The notes beneath the pieces were generated by a model. It saw nothing but the letters and a program-made list of their open reading frames with translations, did not search any database and had not been told where the DNA came from. From Microbacterium sp. MAH-37 (lineage in GTDB: Bacteria > Actinomycetota > Actinomycetes > Actinomycetales > Microbacteriaceae), in NCBI RefSeq assembly GCF_009758255.1, contig NZ_WSEN01000007.1, positions 327,312-391,311 on the forward strand: a stretch of DNA of 64,000 bases, written 5' to 3'. The position numbers and the translations under genes are program-made. Positions 1 through 8,018 of this stretch are shown piece by piece; position 1 is the first letter of the stretch; every line of letters begins with the position of its first letter.

Positions 1-89
1 TCTCGGGCGAGGAGCGGCACGTGCGCCGGATCGGACAGATCGCCGATTTCGAGCGCGACGGATCTCTCCTTCCGGACCCGCGGGCCTGA
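1..89 (+). CDS. rpiB: Ribose-5-phosphate isomerase B, C-terminal end (partial)
   Basis: Only the last 28 codons are in the window, ending at a TGA at 87-89, one base before the next start codon. The visible tail (SGEERHVRRIGQIADFE...) resembles the C-terminus of actinobacterial RpiB, which interconverts ribose 5-phosphate and ribulose 5-phosphate. In M. tuberculosis rpiB is followed directly by a Nei/Fpg glycosylase gene, and the same pair is seen here. The call rests on this short tail and the neighbour. Confidence 0.72.
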   Translation, partial: SGEERHVRRIGQIADFERDGSLLPDPRA

Positions 90-90
90 G

Positions 91-1089
91 ATGCCAGAGG
101 GCCACTCCGTCCACCGCATCGCGCGCCAGTTCGACCGCAACTTCGTCGGCCGTGAGGTGCTCGCCTCCAGTCCGCAGGGCCGCTTCGCCGAGGGCGCGGA
201 GTTCCTGAGCGGACGCGAATTGCTCGAGGCCAAGGCCGTCGGCAAGCAGATGTTCCTCGGGTTCGACGGCGACGCCTGGCTGCGGGTTCACCTCGGTCTG
301 TACGGCGCGTGGGACTTCGCCGGCGAGATCCTCGTCGACCCGACGATCGCCTCGGCCAACGGACGCATGGGCCAGACGAACCAGCGCGGCACGGATCTAG
401 ATGCCCCGATCCTCGACGAAGCGGGGGAGAACTCGCTCACGTCGATCGGCGCTCCTCGGCGCACCCGGGTGCACGTCCGGATGTCTGAGCAGACCAAGGG
501 CCTCGCGGACGACGGCGACCAGTGGCCGCCGCCCGTCGTCGGGCAGGTCCGCGTACGTCTGCTCACGGACGCGACGTGTGCCGACCTGCGCGGCCCGACC
601 GCCTGCCAGGTTCAGACGCCGGACGAGATGCTCGCGACGATCGCGAAGCTCGGCCCTGATCCGCTCGTCGGCGATCCCGCCGAGGGCGAGGAGCGCTTCA
701 CCGCCGCCGTTCGGAAGAAGGGCACGCCGATCGCGCTGCTGCTGATGGATCAGGCCGTCGTGAGCGGGATCGGCAACGTCTATCGTGCGGAGATGCTGTT
801 CCGCGCGAGGCAGAACCCGCACACGCCCGGCAAGCAGGTGCCGGAGGACGTCATCCGGGAGCTCTGGCGGGACTGGGTGCGCCTGCTTGCGATCGGCGTC
901 GAGACCGGGCAGATGATGACCATGGACGACCTGTCCCCGGACCAGTACCGGGCGGCGATGGCGAGCCGTGACGACCGGCACTGGGTCTACCACCGCGCCG
1001 GGCTTCCGTGCCGGGTGTGCGGCACGGAGATCGCACTGGAGGAGATCGGGGCGCGCAAGCTGTACTGGTGCCCTTCCTGCCAGCGCTGA
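91..1089 (+). CDS. nei: Fpg/Nei-family DNA glycosylase (endonuclease VIII-like)
   Basis: A 332-aa base-excision repair enzyme expected to remove oxidised bases and cut the abasic site. It begins MPEGHSVHR, so after Met removal Pro is the catalytic N-terminal amine and Glu follows, as in the Nei branch. The middle holds the helix-two-turn-helix region (around QAVVSGIGNVYRAEML, residues about 219-234). The C-terminus has a zinc finger with CRVCG near residue 306 and CPSC at the end. An unusual acidic and Gly-rich loop lies around residues 95-150. It starts one base after the rpiB stop and is probably cotranscribed with it. The choice between Nei1 and Nei2 subfamilies is uncertain. Confidence 0.9.
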   Translation: MPEGHSVHRIARQFDRNFVGREVLASSPQGRFAEGAEFLSGRELLEAKAVGKQMFLGFDGDAWLRVHLGLYGAWDFAGEILVDPTIASANGRMGQTNQRGTDLDAPILDEAGENSLTSIGAPRRTRVHVRMSEQTKGLADDGDQWPPPVVGQVRVRLLTDATCADLRGPTACQVQTPDEMLATIAKLGPDPLVGDPAEGEERFTAAVRKKGTPIALLLMDQAVVSGIGNVYRAEMLFRARQNPHTPGKQVPEDVIRELWRDWVRLLAIGVETGQMMTMDDLSPDQYRAAMASRDDRHWVYHRAGLPCRVCGTEIALEEIGARKLYWCPSCQR

Positions 1090-1181
1090 TCCGTCGACGC
1101 ACCGCGGGCGGGGTGGAATCCTGAGAGCGGGCTGTGAAAGGATGACCGGACTCTCTGCAACGACGCATGACAGGAGATGCG

Positions 1182-2666
1182 ATGGACCTTTCCGGCCTGC
1201 AAGCCGTACTCGAGAAGATCAGCTCGTGGATCTGGGGCCCCTGGATTCTCATCCCTCTGCTCCTGGGTACCGGGCTGTACCTGACGATCCGCCTCGGAGG
1301 CCTGCAGTTCCTCCGTCTCGGCGCGGCACTGCGCCTGGGCATCTTCACCCGCAAGGACCCGGGCGCCGACGACGGTGACATCTCGCAGTTCCAGGCGCTC
1401 ACCACCGCGCTGGCCGCCACGGTGGGCACCGGCAACATCGTCGGTGTCGCGACCGCCATCGGCATCGGCGGCCCGGGCGCGCTGTTCTGGATGTGGGTGA
1501 CCGGTCTGCTCGGCATGGCGTCGAAGTACTCCGAGGCCTTCCTCGGTGTGCGCTTCCGCAAGACGGACGCCGCCGGTGAGAAGTCCGGCGGTCCGCAGTA
1601 CTACCTGGAGCGCGGCATCCCGAACAAGTTCGGCAAGTTCCTCGCGCTGTTCTTCGCGATCGCCGCCGTGCTCGCCTGCTTCGGCATCGGCAACATGACG
1701 CAGGGCAACTCGATCGCCTCGAACATGGAGAACAGCTTCAACGTACCGACCTGGGTCACGGGACTCGTCCTCACCGCGTTCGCGATGCTCGTGCTCGTGG
1801 GCGGCATCAAGTCGATCGGTCGCGTGACGGCCGGCCTCGTGCCGATCATGATCATCTTCTACGTGCTCGGTGCGCTCTACATCCTGATCGCGAACATCGC
1901 CGATGTGCCCGCGGCCTTCGCTCAGATCTTCACGGACGCCTTCACCGGCACAGCGCCGATCGGCGGTTTCGCCGGGTCGGCGATCATCATCGCGGTGCAG
2001 TTCGGGGTCGCACGCGGCATCTTCTCCAACGAGTCCGGCATGGGCTCCGCAGCGATCGCTGCGGCCGCGGCCAAGACCACGCACCCCGTTCGCCAGGGGC
2101 TGGTGTCCATGACCCAGACCTTCATCGACACGATCATCGTGGTGACCTGCACCGGTCTGGTGATCATCACGACCGGCGTCTGGAACATGACCGACCCCGA
2201 GACCGGCGAGCAGATCAGCGCGGCGCTCATGACGGGCGAGGCGTTCTCGCACGGGCTGCCCGGTGAGTGGGGACACTACATCGTCACGATCGGCCTGGTG
2301 ATGTTCGCCGGCTCCACGATCCTGGGCTGGTCGTACTACGGCGAGCGGTGCATCGAGCGGCTGATGGGCCGCAGGGCTGTCATGCCGTTCCGGGTGATCT
2401 TCTCGCTCGTGGTCTTCATCGGCTGCACGGTGCAGCTCGGCGTGGTGTGGGCGTTCTCCGACGTGATGAACGGCCTGATGGCGATCCCGAACCTGATCGG
2501 ACTGCTGATCCTGTCGGGTCTTATCGCCCGCGAGACGAAGAAGTATCTCGACAACGATCCGAAGCTCGTCGCGACCAAGGAGCAGATCGACGTCTTCATG
2601 GCCGGCGACCGCGACTTCGAGGAGTGGAAGACGCAGGCGATCCCGGTGGTGGGCGCCAAGAAGTAG
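1182..2666 (+). CDS. Alanine/glycine:cation symporter, AGCS family
   Basis: About 494 residues with some ten hydrophobic segments. It would import alanine or glycine with Na+ (or H+) across the cytoplasmic membrane. The N-terminal GTGLYLTIRLGGLQF and the motif ATVGTGNIVGVATAIGIGGPGALFWMW are typical of the family, as are GVARGIFSNESGMGSAAIA and the WSYYGERC segment. I place the start at the ATG at 1182 rather than 1167 because AGGAG at 1172-1176 lies 5 nt before it. No glycine riboswitch is visible in the 92-bp leader. A strong terminator follows the stop. Confidence 0.93.
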   Translation: MDLSGLQAVLEKISSWIWGPWILIPLLLGTGLYLTIRLGGLQFLRLGAALRLGIFTRKDPGADDGDISQFQALTTALAATVGTGNIVGVATAIGIGGPGALFWMWVTGLLGMASKYSEAFLGVRFRKTDAAGEKSGGPQYYLERGIPNKFGKFLALFFAIAAVLACFGIGNMTQGNSIASNMENSFNVPTWVTGLVLTAFAMLVLVGGIKSIGRVTAGLVPIMIIFYVLGALYILIANIADVPAAFAQIFTDAFTGTAPIGGFAGSAIIIAVQFGVARGIFSNESGMGSAAIAAAAAKTTHPVRQGLVSMTQTFIDTIIVVTCTGLVIITTGVWNMTDPETGEQISAALMTGEAFSHGLPGEWGHYIVTIGLVMFAGSTILGWSYYGERCIERLMGRRAVMPFRVIFSLVVFIGCTVQLGVVWAFSDVMNGLMAIPNLIGLLILSGLIARETKKYLDNDPKLVATKEQIDVFMAGDRDFEEWKTQAIPVVGAKK

Positions 2667-2674
2667 CACGGCGT

Positions 2675-2717
2675 GGCGACGGCGGCCTGGGGGAGCGTCC
2701 CCCGGGCCGCCGTCGCC
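2675..2717 (+). terminator. Rho-independent-type hairpin after the symporter gene
   Basis: A 19-bp stem (2675-2693 with 2699-2717, one G-U pair) closes a 5-nt loop just after the symporter stop. There is no long T-tract, as is common in high-GC actinobacteria. Confidence 0.85.
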
Positions 2718-2718
2718 G

Positions 2719-2724
2719 TAATCT
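2719..2724 (+). promoter_or_regulatory. -10 box TAATCT for a leaderless paiB-like transcript
   Basis: TAATCT ends 6 nt before the ATG at 2731, so transcription would begin at or next to the start codon. No Shine-Dalgarno sequence is seen. The box lies directly after the terminator hairpin of the previous gene. Confidence 0.6.
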
Positions 2725-2730
2725 GGTCAC

Positions 2731-3372
2731 ATGCGCCAGAACCCCAGCTTCGCCATGACCGATCTGACCGAGTTGAGGCGGGTGATCGCGCAGAACCCGT
2801 GGGCGACGCTGGTGGCGAGCGGCCCGGACGGGCTGGTCGCCTCGCACTACCCGGTGCTGCTGGACCCCGATCGCGAAGATCTGACGGTGGTCGGCCATGT
2901 CGGCAAGCCGGACGATCACGTGCTGGGACTGGGGGAGACCGAGCTGCTGCTGGTGTTCGAGGGACCGAACGGCTACATCTCGCCGAATTGGTACGGCGAT
3001 GTCAAGGCAGTCCCGACCTGGAACTACGTGGCGGTGCACCTGGCCGGCGTCCCGGAGGTCGTCGACACCGAGACGAACCTGAAGATCCTGGACGATCTGG
3101 TCTCGCACTTCGAGTCGCGGCTGCCGCAGCCCCGGCTGATGTGGCAGGCGCCGAACACCGACGAGTTCGTGCGCGTGCTCGAGGCGGGCACGGTCGGCTT
3201 CCGCCTGACCCCGACCCGGGTCACGGCCAAGCGGAAGCTCAGCCAGAACAAGCCGGACGAGATCGTCGAGAGCGTGATCGCCGAACTCGGCGCGGACGGC
3301 GAGTACGCGCATCCGGCCCTCGCCGCGGAGATGCGCCGGGCGCACGACGCACGTCTGGCGCACCGCGGATGA
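2731..3372 (+). CDS. FMN-binding negative transcriptional regulator, PaiB family
   Basis: A 213-aa protein with the split-barrel flavin-binding fold of the PaiB family. It opens with MRQNPSFAMTDLTELRRVI followed by PWATLVASGPDGLVASHYPVLLD, and later shows GPNGYISPNWY and VPTWNYVAVHLAG, all family hallmarks. Bacillus PaiB affects sporulation and protease genes, but most actinobacterial members have no proven role and DNA binding is not evident here. The gene overlaps the following amidohydrolase by ATGA, so the two are translationally coupled. Confidence 0.88.
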   Translation: MRQNPSFAMTDLTELRRVIAQNPWATLVASGPDGLVASHYPVLLDPDREDLTVVGHVGKPDDHVLGLGETELLLVFEGPNGYISPNWYGDVKAVPTWNYVAVHLAGVPEVVDTETNLKILDDLVSHFESRLPQPRLMWQAPNTDEFVRVLEAGTVGFRLTPTRVTAKRKLSQNKPDEIVESVIAELGADGEYAHPALAAEMRRAHDARLAHRG

Positions 3373-4850
3373 GCACCGACCTGCTGCTGCGGTCTGTCCG
3401 CGTCGCCGGCGCAGGGCGTGAGCTGCTGCCGACCGACGAGCCGGTCGACATCCTGATCCGAGGTGGCCTCATCACCGACATCGCACCCACCGGCAACCTG
3501 CGTGCGCCGGCTGACGTCCTGGACGGCGACGGCGCCTGGGTGATCCCCGGTCTCTGGGACCACCACGTGCACACCGTGCAATGGGCGCTCACCGCCCAGC
3601 GCGAGCCGCTGCACGACGCAGAGAGCGCGGCGGATGCCGCTGCGCGGATGTCCCGGGTCGCGCCACTGAGCGACGGACGCCGGATCGGCATAGGTTTCCG
3701 CGACGCGCTCTGGCCCGACGCTCCGACGCGGGCGCTTCTCGATCAGATGACGGGCGACGTACCGACCTATCTGCTCAACGCCGACGTGCACAGCGTCTGG
3801 CTGAACTCCGCGGCGCTGCGTCGTGAGGCGTTCGACGGGCAGGACGACGACGGCATGCTGCGCGAGGAGCCCGCGTTCGAGATCTCGCGCCGGCTGAACG
3901 CCGTCGACGACGCGATGGCCGATGCCGCCGTGGCCGAGGCGGCCCGTCGCGCGGCCGCGCGCGGCATCGTCGGGCTGGTCGACTTCGACATGGGCTGGAA
4001 TGCCGGAGCATGGGCGCGCCGTCTGGCAGCCGGCTTCGACGTGCACCGGGTGGAGTTCGCCGTGTACCCGCACGATCTGGAGCGGGCCGTGGCGGAGGGG
4101 CTACGCACAGGCGACCCGGTCGGCGAGGGCGGGCTGGTGCGCATGGGCCCGCTGAAGGTGATCGCCGACGGATCCCTCGGCACTCGCACCGCCGCGTGCA
4201 GCCACGGCTACGACGACACGCCGTCCAATCACGGGGCGCTCACCGTGCCGCCTGAGCGTCTGCACGAGCTGCTCGGCCGCGCCGCCGGTGCGGGCATCGA
4301 GGCCGCGGTGCACGCGATCGGGGATGTGACGGCCACCGCCGCGCTCGACGCGTTCACCGACACCGGGCAGACCGGGACGATCGAGCACGCCCAACTGGTG
4401 CGGCACGCCGACCTGGCCCGCTTCGCCCGCCTCGGGGTGGCCGCGAGCATCCAGCCGCGTCACGCGATCGATGACCGTGCGCTGGTCGACCTGCTGTGGT
4501 CGTCGCAGTCCTCCGTCGCCTACCCGATCGCGAGTCTGCGCAGTGCAGGCGCCGGCGTCCGGTTCGGTTCGGATGCCCCGGTCGCACCGCTCGACCCGTG
4601 GCATGCGATCTCGGCCGCGGTGACGCGCGAGAGCGAGGACGGCACGCTGTGGCACCCCGAGGAGCGCGTCGACATCGACACCGCGCTGCGTGCCAGCGCG
4701 CACCACGGTACCGACGGCACGTCTGCCGTCACCCCGGGCGGGGTCGCCGATCTCGTGCTCTGCGGTGCCGACCCGCACAGCACGGATGCCGCGACACTGC
4801 GAGTGATGCCGGTCGAGGCGACCTTCGTCGCCGGGCGCCGCACGCACTGA
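3369..4850 (+). CDS. Amidohydrolase family 3 protein (YtcJ-like)
   Basis: A 493-aa metal-dependent hydrolase of the amidohydrolase superfamily. An N-terminal beta-sandwich (about 1-55) leads to the metal motif HHVH in WDHHVHTVQWAL (near residue 61). Later come a probable catalytic Lys in GPLKVIADGSLGTRTA, metal-ligand His in EAAVHAIGD and IEHAQL, and Asp in RFGSDAPVAPLDPWHAI. Substrate is unknown; relatives act on cyclic imides, carbamates or N-acyl compounds. The frame stays open far upstream, but the ATG at 3369 overlapping the paiB-like stop (ATGA) is the natural start. A bidirectional terminator follows. Confidence 0.88.
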   Translation: MSTDLLLRSVRVAGAGRELLPTDEPVDILIRGGLITDIAPTGNLRAPADVLDGDGAWVIPGLWDHHVHTVQWALTAQREPLHDAESAADAAARMSRVAPLSDGRRIGIGFRDALWPDAPTRALLDQMTGDVPTYLLNADVHSVWLNSAALRREAFDGQDDDGMLREEPAFEISRRLNAVDDAMADAAVAEAARRAAARGIVGLVDFDMGWNAGAWARRLAAGFDVHRVEFAVYPHDLERAVAEGLRTGDPVGEGGLVRMGPLKVIADGSLGTRTAACSHGYDDTPSNHGALTVPPERLHELLGRAAGAGIEAAVHAIGDVTATAALDAFTDTGQTGTIEHAQLVRHADLARFARLGVAASIQPRHAIDDRALVDLLWSSQSSVAYPIASLRSAGAGVRFGSDAPVAPLDPWHAISAAVTRESEDGTLWHPEERVDIDTALRASAHHGTDGTSAVTPGGVADLVLCGADPHSTDAATLRVMPVEATFVAGRRTH

Positions 4851-4859
4851 TCGCGGACA

Positions 4860-4895
4860 CACGAATGCCCTCGGGAGATCCCGAGGGCATTCGTG
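4860..4895. terminator. Bidirectional terminator between amidohydrolase and dps
   Basis: A perfect 16-bp stem (4860-4875 with 4880-4895) and a 4-nt loop AGAT lie between two convergent genes. Confidence 0.9.
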
Positions 4896-4907
4896 GTTCG
4901 AGATGCG

Positions 4908-5393
4908 TCAGGCCGCGACGTGCGAGAACAGGAACCAGCGGTCCTTCTCGAGACCGCGCTGGATCTCGATCGCGACGTCCTGGCTGGTGAGGTCGACCTC
5001 GTCGAGCCCCTCCACAGCGGCCTTCACGTCCACGAGGATGGCGTCGATGTCGGCGATGACGGCGCGGACGAGCTCGTCCGAGGCGGCGAAGCCCGCGGCG
5101 ACCTGCGTCGAGCCGGCCTTCTCGGCCACCGTGCTGATGCGGGCGTCGATCGGCAGCCCCAGGGCGACGATGCGCTCCGCCGCGGTGTCGGCGAACTCAC
5201 CGGCGTTGGCCACGACGGTGTCGAGGAACTCGTGCACCCCGATGAAGTTGGCACCGCGCACGTGCCAGTGCGCCTGCTTGCCGTTCACGACCAGCGCCTG
5301 CAGGCCGAGGACGACGGGGGAGAGGAACTGGGCCGCCGCAGCTGCCACGGTGGGGTCGCCGGCGGTGGCGGGGATGGTCTTAGAAGCGCTCAT
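4908..5393 (-). CDS. dps: Dps-family ferritin-like DNA-protection protein
   Basis: A 161-aa four-helix ferritin-like protein that should form a 12-subunit shell, oxidise Fe(II) with peroxide and store iron. The intersubunit ferroxidase residues are recognisable in KQAHWHVRGANFIGVHEFLD (His, His, Asp) and ADTAAERIVALG. The start is the ATG at 5393, preceded by GGAGG at a good distance; the frame continues upstream to 5465 without an RBS. The upstream region shared with the carbonic anhydrase gene contains two DtxR/IdeR-like sequences, which fits iron control of dps as known in corynebacteria. Confidence 0.93.
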   Translation of the reverse strand: MSASKTIPATAGDPTVAAAAAQFLSPVVLGLQALVVNGKQAHWHVRGANFIGVHEFLDTVVANAGEFADTAAERIVALGLPIDARISTVAEKAGSTQVAAGFAASDELVRAVIADIDAILVDVKAAVEGLDEVDLTSQDVAIEIQRGLEKDRWFLFSHVAA

Positions 5394-5467
5394 GGTGTCC
5401 TCCGGAGTCGTTGATCGCTGCCTGATGACCTCAACGCTACTCAGCCTGAAATGTTCCGCAAGCAAGC

Positions 5468-5486
5468 TGAGGCAACACTAACCGCC
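5468..5486. promoter_or_regulatory. Possible DtxR/IdeR box, dps side (weak left half)
   Basis: TGAGGCAACACTAACC matches the right half (CTAACC) of the 19-bp DtxR/IdeR consensus TTAGGTTAGSCTAACCTAA. It agrees at about 11 of 19 positions overall. It sits just upstream of a plausible minus-strand dps promoter (TTGCGG, 16 nt, TAGCGT at about 5433-5460). Confidence 0.35.
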
Positions 5487-5503
5487 GCGGAATCACGCGG
5501 ATC

Positions 5504-5522
5504 TGAGGGTAGTCTCACCTAC
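5504..5522. promoter_or_regulatory. Candidate DtxR/IdeR iron box over the leaderless start of the carbonic anhydrase gene
   Basis: TGAGGGTAGTCTCACCTAC agrees with the DtxR/IdeR consensus at about 14 of 19 positions and is itself an inverted repeat (AGGGT...CACCT). It covers a -10 box TAGTCT (5510-5515) that lies 7 nt before the ATG at 5523, so a bound repressor would block polymerase. By family knowledge such boxes respond to Fe(II). Confidence 0.55.
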
Positions 5523-6059
5523 ATGACCGTCTCCTCCGCAGCATCCGTCCTGGCACTGCCGGGCAAGACTCCGAGCCTGCACGACGATGCCTTCGTCGCC
5601 GATGGCGCGCGCATCGTCGGCGAGGTGTCGGTAGGCCGGGGAGCGAGCGTCTGGTACAACGCCGTGCTCCGCGGCGACTCCGCGCCGATCTCGATCGGTG
5701 CGGGCAGCAACGTGCAGGACAACGTCTCGGTACACGTGGACAGCGGTCACGGTGTCGTCGTCGGCGAACGCGTGTCCATCGGCCACAACGCTGTCGTGCA
5801 CGGCTGCACGATCGGCGACGGTTCGCTCGTCGGTATGGGCGCCGTCGTGCTGTCCGGCGCGGTGATCGGAAACGGGTGCCTGATCGCGGGCGGCGCGGTC
5901 GTGCTCGGCGGCACGGAGGTCCCGGACGGCTCGCTCTTGGCGGGCGTGCCCGCCAAGGTGCGTCGTGAGCTCACCGACGAGGAGCGCGCCGGTCTCATCG
6001 AGAACGCCGAGATCTACCTCCGGCACACGCAGACGCATCGCGATGCAACAAGGCTCTGA
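5523..6059 (+). CDS. Gamma-class carbonic anhydrase / left-handed beta-helix hexapeptide protein
   Basis: A 178-aa protein made of hexapeptide repeats that fold into a left-handed beta helix and trimerise. The Arg/Asp pair in VLRGDSAPI and the three metal-site histidines in VSVHVD and IGHNAVVHGC are all present, so a zinc- or iron-dependent carbonic anhydrase role (CO2 to bicarbonate) is plausible. Many YrdA/PaaY-like members show little activity, so substrate is uncertain. The ATG at 5523 lies 7 nt after a TAGTCT -10 box, implying a leaderless transcript. That promoter overlaps a DtxR-like box, unusual for this family. Confidence 0.88.
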   Translation: MTVSSAASVLALPGKTPSLHDDAFVADGARIVGEVSVGRGASVWYNAVLRGDSAPISIGAGSNVQDNVSVHVDSGHGVVVGERVSIGHNAVVHGCTIGDGSLVGMGAVVLSGAVIGNGCLIAGGAVVLGGTEVPDGSLLAGVPAKVRRELTDEERAGLIENAEIYLRHTQTHRDATRL

Positions 6060-6086
6060 CGCCGCCCGGTAGGCTGGAAGACCTAC

Positions 6087-6160
6087 GGGGCGGTGGCCAA
6101 GCTGGTCAAGGCAGCGGGCTCATAACCCGACGATCGTGGGTTCAAGTCCCACCCGCCCTA
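6087..6160 (+). tRNA. tRNA-Met (anticodon CAU)
   Basis: A 74-nt cloverleaf. Acceptor stem 6087-6093 pairs with 6153-6159 (first pair G-U), anticodon loop CTCATAA is at 6119-6125 and T arm GTGGG-TTCAAGT-CCCAC at 6136-6152. CCA is not encoded. The anticodon stem has three consecutive G-C pairs next to the loop, as in initiator tRNA, but its outermost pair is a G-A mismatch and the 1:72 pair can wobble, so I favour the elongator. A TAGGCT box at 6070-6075 may be its -10. Confidence 0.88.
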
Positions 6161-6340
6161 CTCTTTCGTCTGCGGACGGCCGATGATCCCGATGCCGACG
6201 GCCTCGTGATCCGGTTCCGGTTCGTCGCGCTCGGGCTTGCGTGGCTGCTCGCCGGGCTCCTTCTCGGTGCTGGGCTCGTCGAGGTCCTCGGCGGCGGGCT
6301 CCGTCTCAGGGCGTTCGTCCTGTTCGCGTGGATCGGTCAT
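6158..6340 (-). CDS. Small acidic hypothetical protein
   Basis: 60 residues, highly charged (rich in Glu, Asp, Pro, Arg), ending GIGIIGRPQTKE. No domain is recognised and it is probably disordered. The case for a real gene is a good RBS (GGAGGA about 8 nt before the ATG at 6340). Its stop codon lies in the last three bases of tRNA-Met on the opposite strand, so the two transcripts converge and overlap. Confidence 0.5.
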   Translation of the reverse strand: MTDPREQDERPETEPAAEDLDEPSTEKEPGEQPRKPERDEPEPDHEAVGIGIIGRPQTKE

Positions 6341-6415
6341 GGTTCGTCCTCCTTGCCGCGAACGTACGAGGCACCTCCGGATACGCGAAGGGGGTGGACA
6401 ACGCCCGAACCGGCG

Positions 6416-6625
6416 CTACAGGTGCTCGAGCGGATACCGGTCCCGGATGTGCTCCCGGAAGTACCGCCCCGCGCTCGGCGCCGCCACGAGCGCGCGGTGC
6501 ACCGACGGCGGGACCGCGTAATAGCGGTAGAGCTCCGAGCTGCGGAATTCGATCTCGAGCACGGCCGTGCCGGGGTCGTATCCGACCGAGGCGATCGCGG
6601 ACGATCGAACCTGCTGCCGCTTCAT
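6416..6625 (-). CDS. KTSC domain-containing protein
   Basis: 69 residues forming essentially one KTSC domain. SSAIASVGYDPGTAVLEIEF is followed by an aromatic run (LYRYYAVPPSVH) and ends with the family pattern APSAGRYFREHIRDRYP. KTSC domains are small beta-rich modules found alone or fused to lysyl-tRNA synthetase and other proteins. They are suspected to bind nucleic acid but have no proven function. It appears to be a single-gene unit. Confidence 0.85.
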   Translation of the reverse strand: MKRQQVRSSAIASVGYDPGTAVLEIEFRSSELYRYYAVPPSVHRALVAAPSAGRYFREHIRDRYPLEHL

Positions 6626-6767
6626 GGCGAAGCCTCCGGCGGATCGCCGGTGCCCGCTCGCGCCCGACGTGGACGTCGCTCTCCGGAATCCTCCATCCGA
6701 AGGATGGTACGCCGGGCTCTGTCACCGCGGCCTGCGGGTTGACAACCGGACGAGACCGCTGCAGCGG

Positions 6768-8018
6768 TTACCGGACGCGCCGGTCGTACGCCAGGTCGAG
6801 CAGCCGCTGGAACACGTCGCCCGATCGCAGGCCGTTGTGCTCGTGCTCGCTGGTCACCCACAGTCTGAGGCCGGGCAGCAGCCGCGCCGTCTCCAGAGAG
6901 TGCTCGAGCGAGACGTACACGTCGTTCACGTACACAGCCGCCGCACCGCGCGCGCCGGACGCCGCGAGAGCGTCAGCGTCGTACAGCGCGGGCCACTCGT
7001 GGTCGGCGAGCGTGAGCGCGACCTCGCGCCACGGCCGGAGCGCGGGGACCGTCTCCGTCCACTCCCGACGGATGTGCTCACCGGTGAACAGGGTCACGTC
7101 CGAGACGAAGTCCGCCGGCTCCATCCGCTCCGCCGACCACCGAGTGGTCTGGGCGTCGGCGTAGCAGGACTCGTGGAACGCGAAGTAGAGCGGGTTGCGG
7201 CCGCCGAACGGCATGGCCGCGGCCAGGTCGTAGCGGAACGCGTTGGTGTCGGGGTCGAGCTCGAGCAGCGACCAGACGGTCTGCCAGCCGTCGTTCGTAC
7301 CGAGTGCGGAGCCGACCGAGCGCAGCCGCGAGACGGAGACGACCTCTCCATCCGGCAGCAGCAGCTTCCCGGCGGCGGCGAGGTCGACGAGTCTGCGCAT
7401 CCGCTCGCGGTGCTCGGGGAAGCGGCGGTAGTACTTCTCCGACGCGGTGCGCATCTTGTCATAGCTGAGTGTGTAGACCTCGTCGACCGTGTGCTCCACA
7501 GTGCTGAGCCCACCGGTGGTGTAGACCCGGTCCAGCGCGCTCGCGTGCGTCGACAAGTACGTCAGCACGGTGAAGCCGCCGAACGACTGACCGAGCAGGT
7601 TCCATTTCTCGACGCCCAGCTCGGCGCGCAGCGCCTCGGCATCCCGCACGATCGAGTCCGCCCGCAGGTGCGTGAGGTACTCCGCGGCAGCGGGGGAGCC
7701 GAGCTCCTCCAGCAGCCGGTCGCCCACCGGCGTCGAGCGCCCGGTGCCGCGCTGGTCCAGCATGACCACGCGGTGATCCTGGAGCGCAGCATCCAGCCAT
7801 GAGGGCGAGGAGGGGGCATGGAACGGACGCGGCGCCTCGAAGCCTGGCCCGCCCTGCAGGAATACCAGACAGGGCAGGTCCTCGCCGCCGTCGCGGGCGA
7901 CGACCGCGGCGAACACGTCGATGGTGCGGGTGTCGGACTCGTCGCCCCAGACCAGCGGCACCGTCATCGTGTGCTCGGTCACTGTCAGATCCTGCATGCG
8001 TCGCACGACGGCGGTCAT
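6768..8018 (-). CDS. Proline iminopeptidase-type alpha/beta hydrolase (peptidase S33)
   Basis: 416 residues of the alpha/beta-hydrolase fold. The oxyanion-hole motif is FLQGGPGFEAP (near residue 55), the nucleophile elbow is GQSFGG (Ser near 140), and a catalytic His is likely in SEHEHNGLRSG near the C-terminus. Family members release N-terminal proline from peptides. The cap region between the elbow and the His is long, as in the 40-50-kDa actinobacterial subgroup. The start ATG at 8018 overlaps the stop of the upstream DUF262 gene (ATGA), so the two are coupled even though no functional link is obvious. Confidence 0.88.
   Translation of the reverse strand: MTAVVRRMQDLTVTEHTMTVPLVWGDESDTRTIDVFAAVVARDGGEDLPCLVFLQGGPGFEAPRPFHAPSSPSWLDAALQDHRVVMLDQRGTGRSTPVGDRLLEELGSPAAAEYLTHLRADSIVRDAEALRAELGVEKWNLLGQSFGGFTVLTYLSTHASALDRVYTTGGLSTVEHTVDEVYTLSYDKMRTASEKYYRRFPEHRERMRRLVDLAAAGKLLLPDGEVVSVSRLRSVGSALGTNDGWQTVWSLLELDPDTNAFRYDLAAAMPFGGRNPLYFAFHESCYADAQTTRWSAERMEPADFVSDVTLFTGEHIRREWTETVPALRPWREVALTLADHEWPALYDADALAASGARGAAAVYVNDVYVSLEHSLETARLLPGLRLWVTSEHEHNGLRSGDVFQRLLDLAYDRRVR

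Noticed and set aside
1090..1181. Glycine riboswitch upstream of the symporter
   Set aside because: The leader is only 92 nt and lacks the conserved glycine-aptamer core words.
987..2669. Long minus-strand open frame opposite the symporter gene
   Set aside because: Low-complexity His/Arg/Asp-rich translation with no domain. The plus strand encodes a clear AGCS transporter.
2673..3368. N-terminal extension of the amidohydrolase to a 725-residue protein
   Set aside because: The extension overlaps the whole paiB-like gene in another frame and is Arg/Gly-rich. The ATGA overlap at 3369 gives a natural start.
6087..6160. Initiator tRNA-fMet
   Set aside because: Three G-C pairs by the anticodon loop fit, but the 1:72 position can pair (G-U) and the D arm differs from actinobacterial initiators. 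Kept as tRNA-Met of unspecified type.
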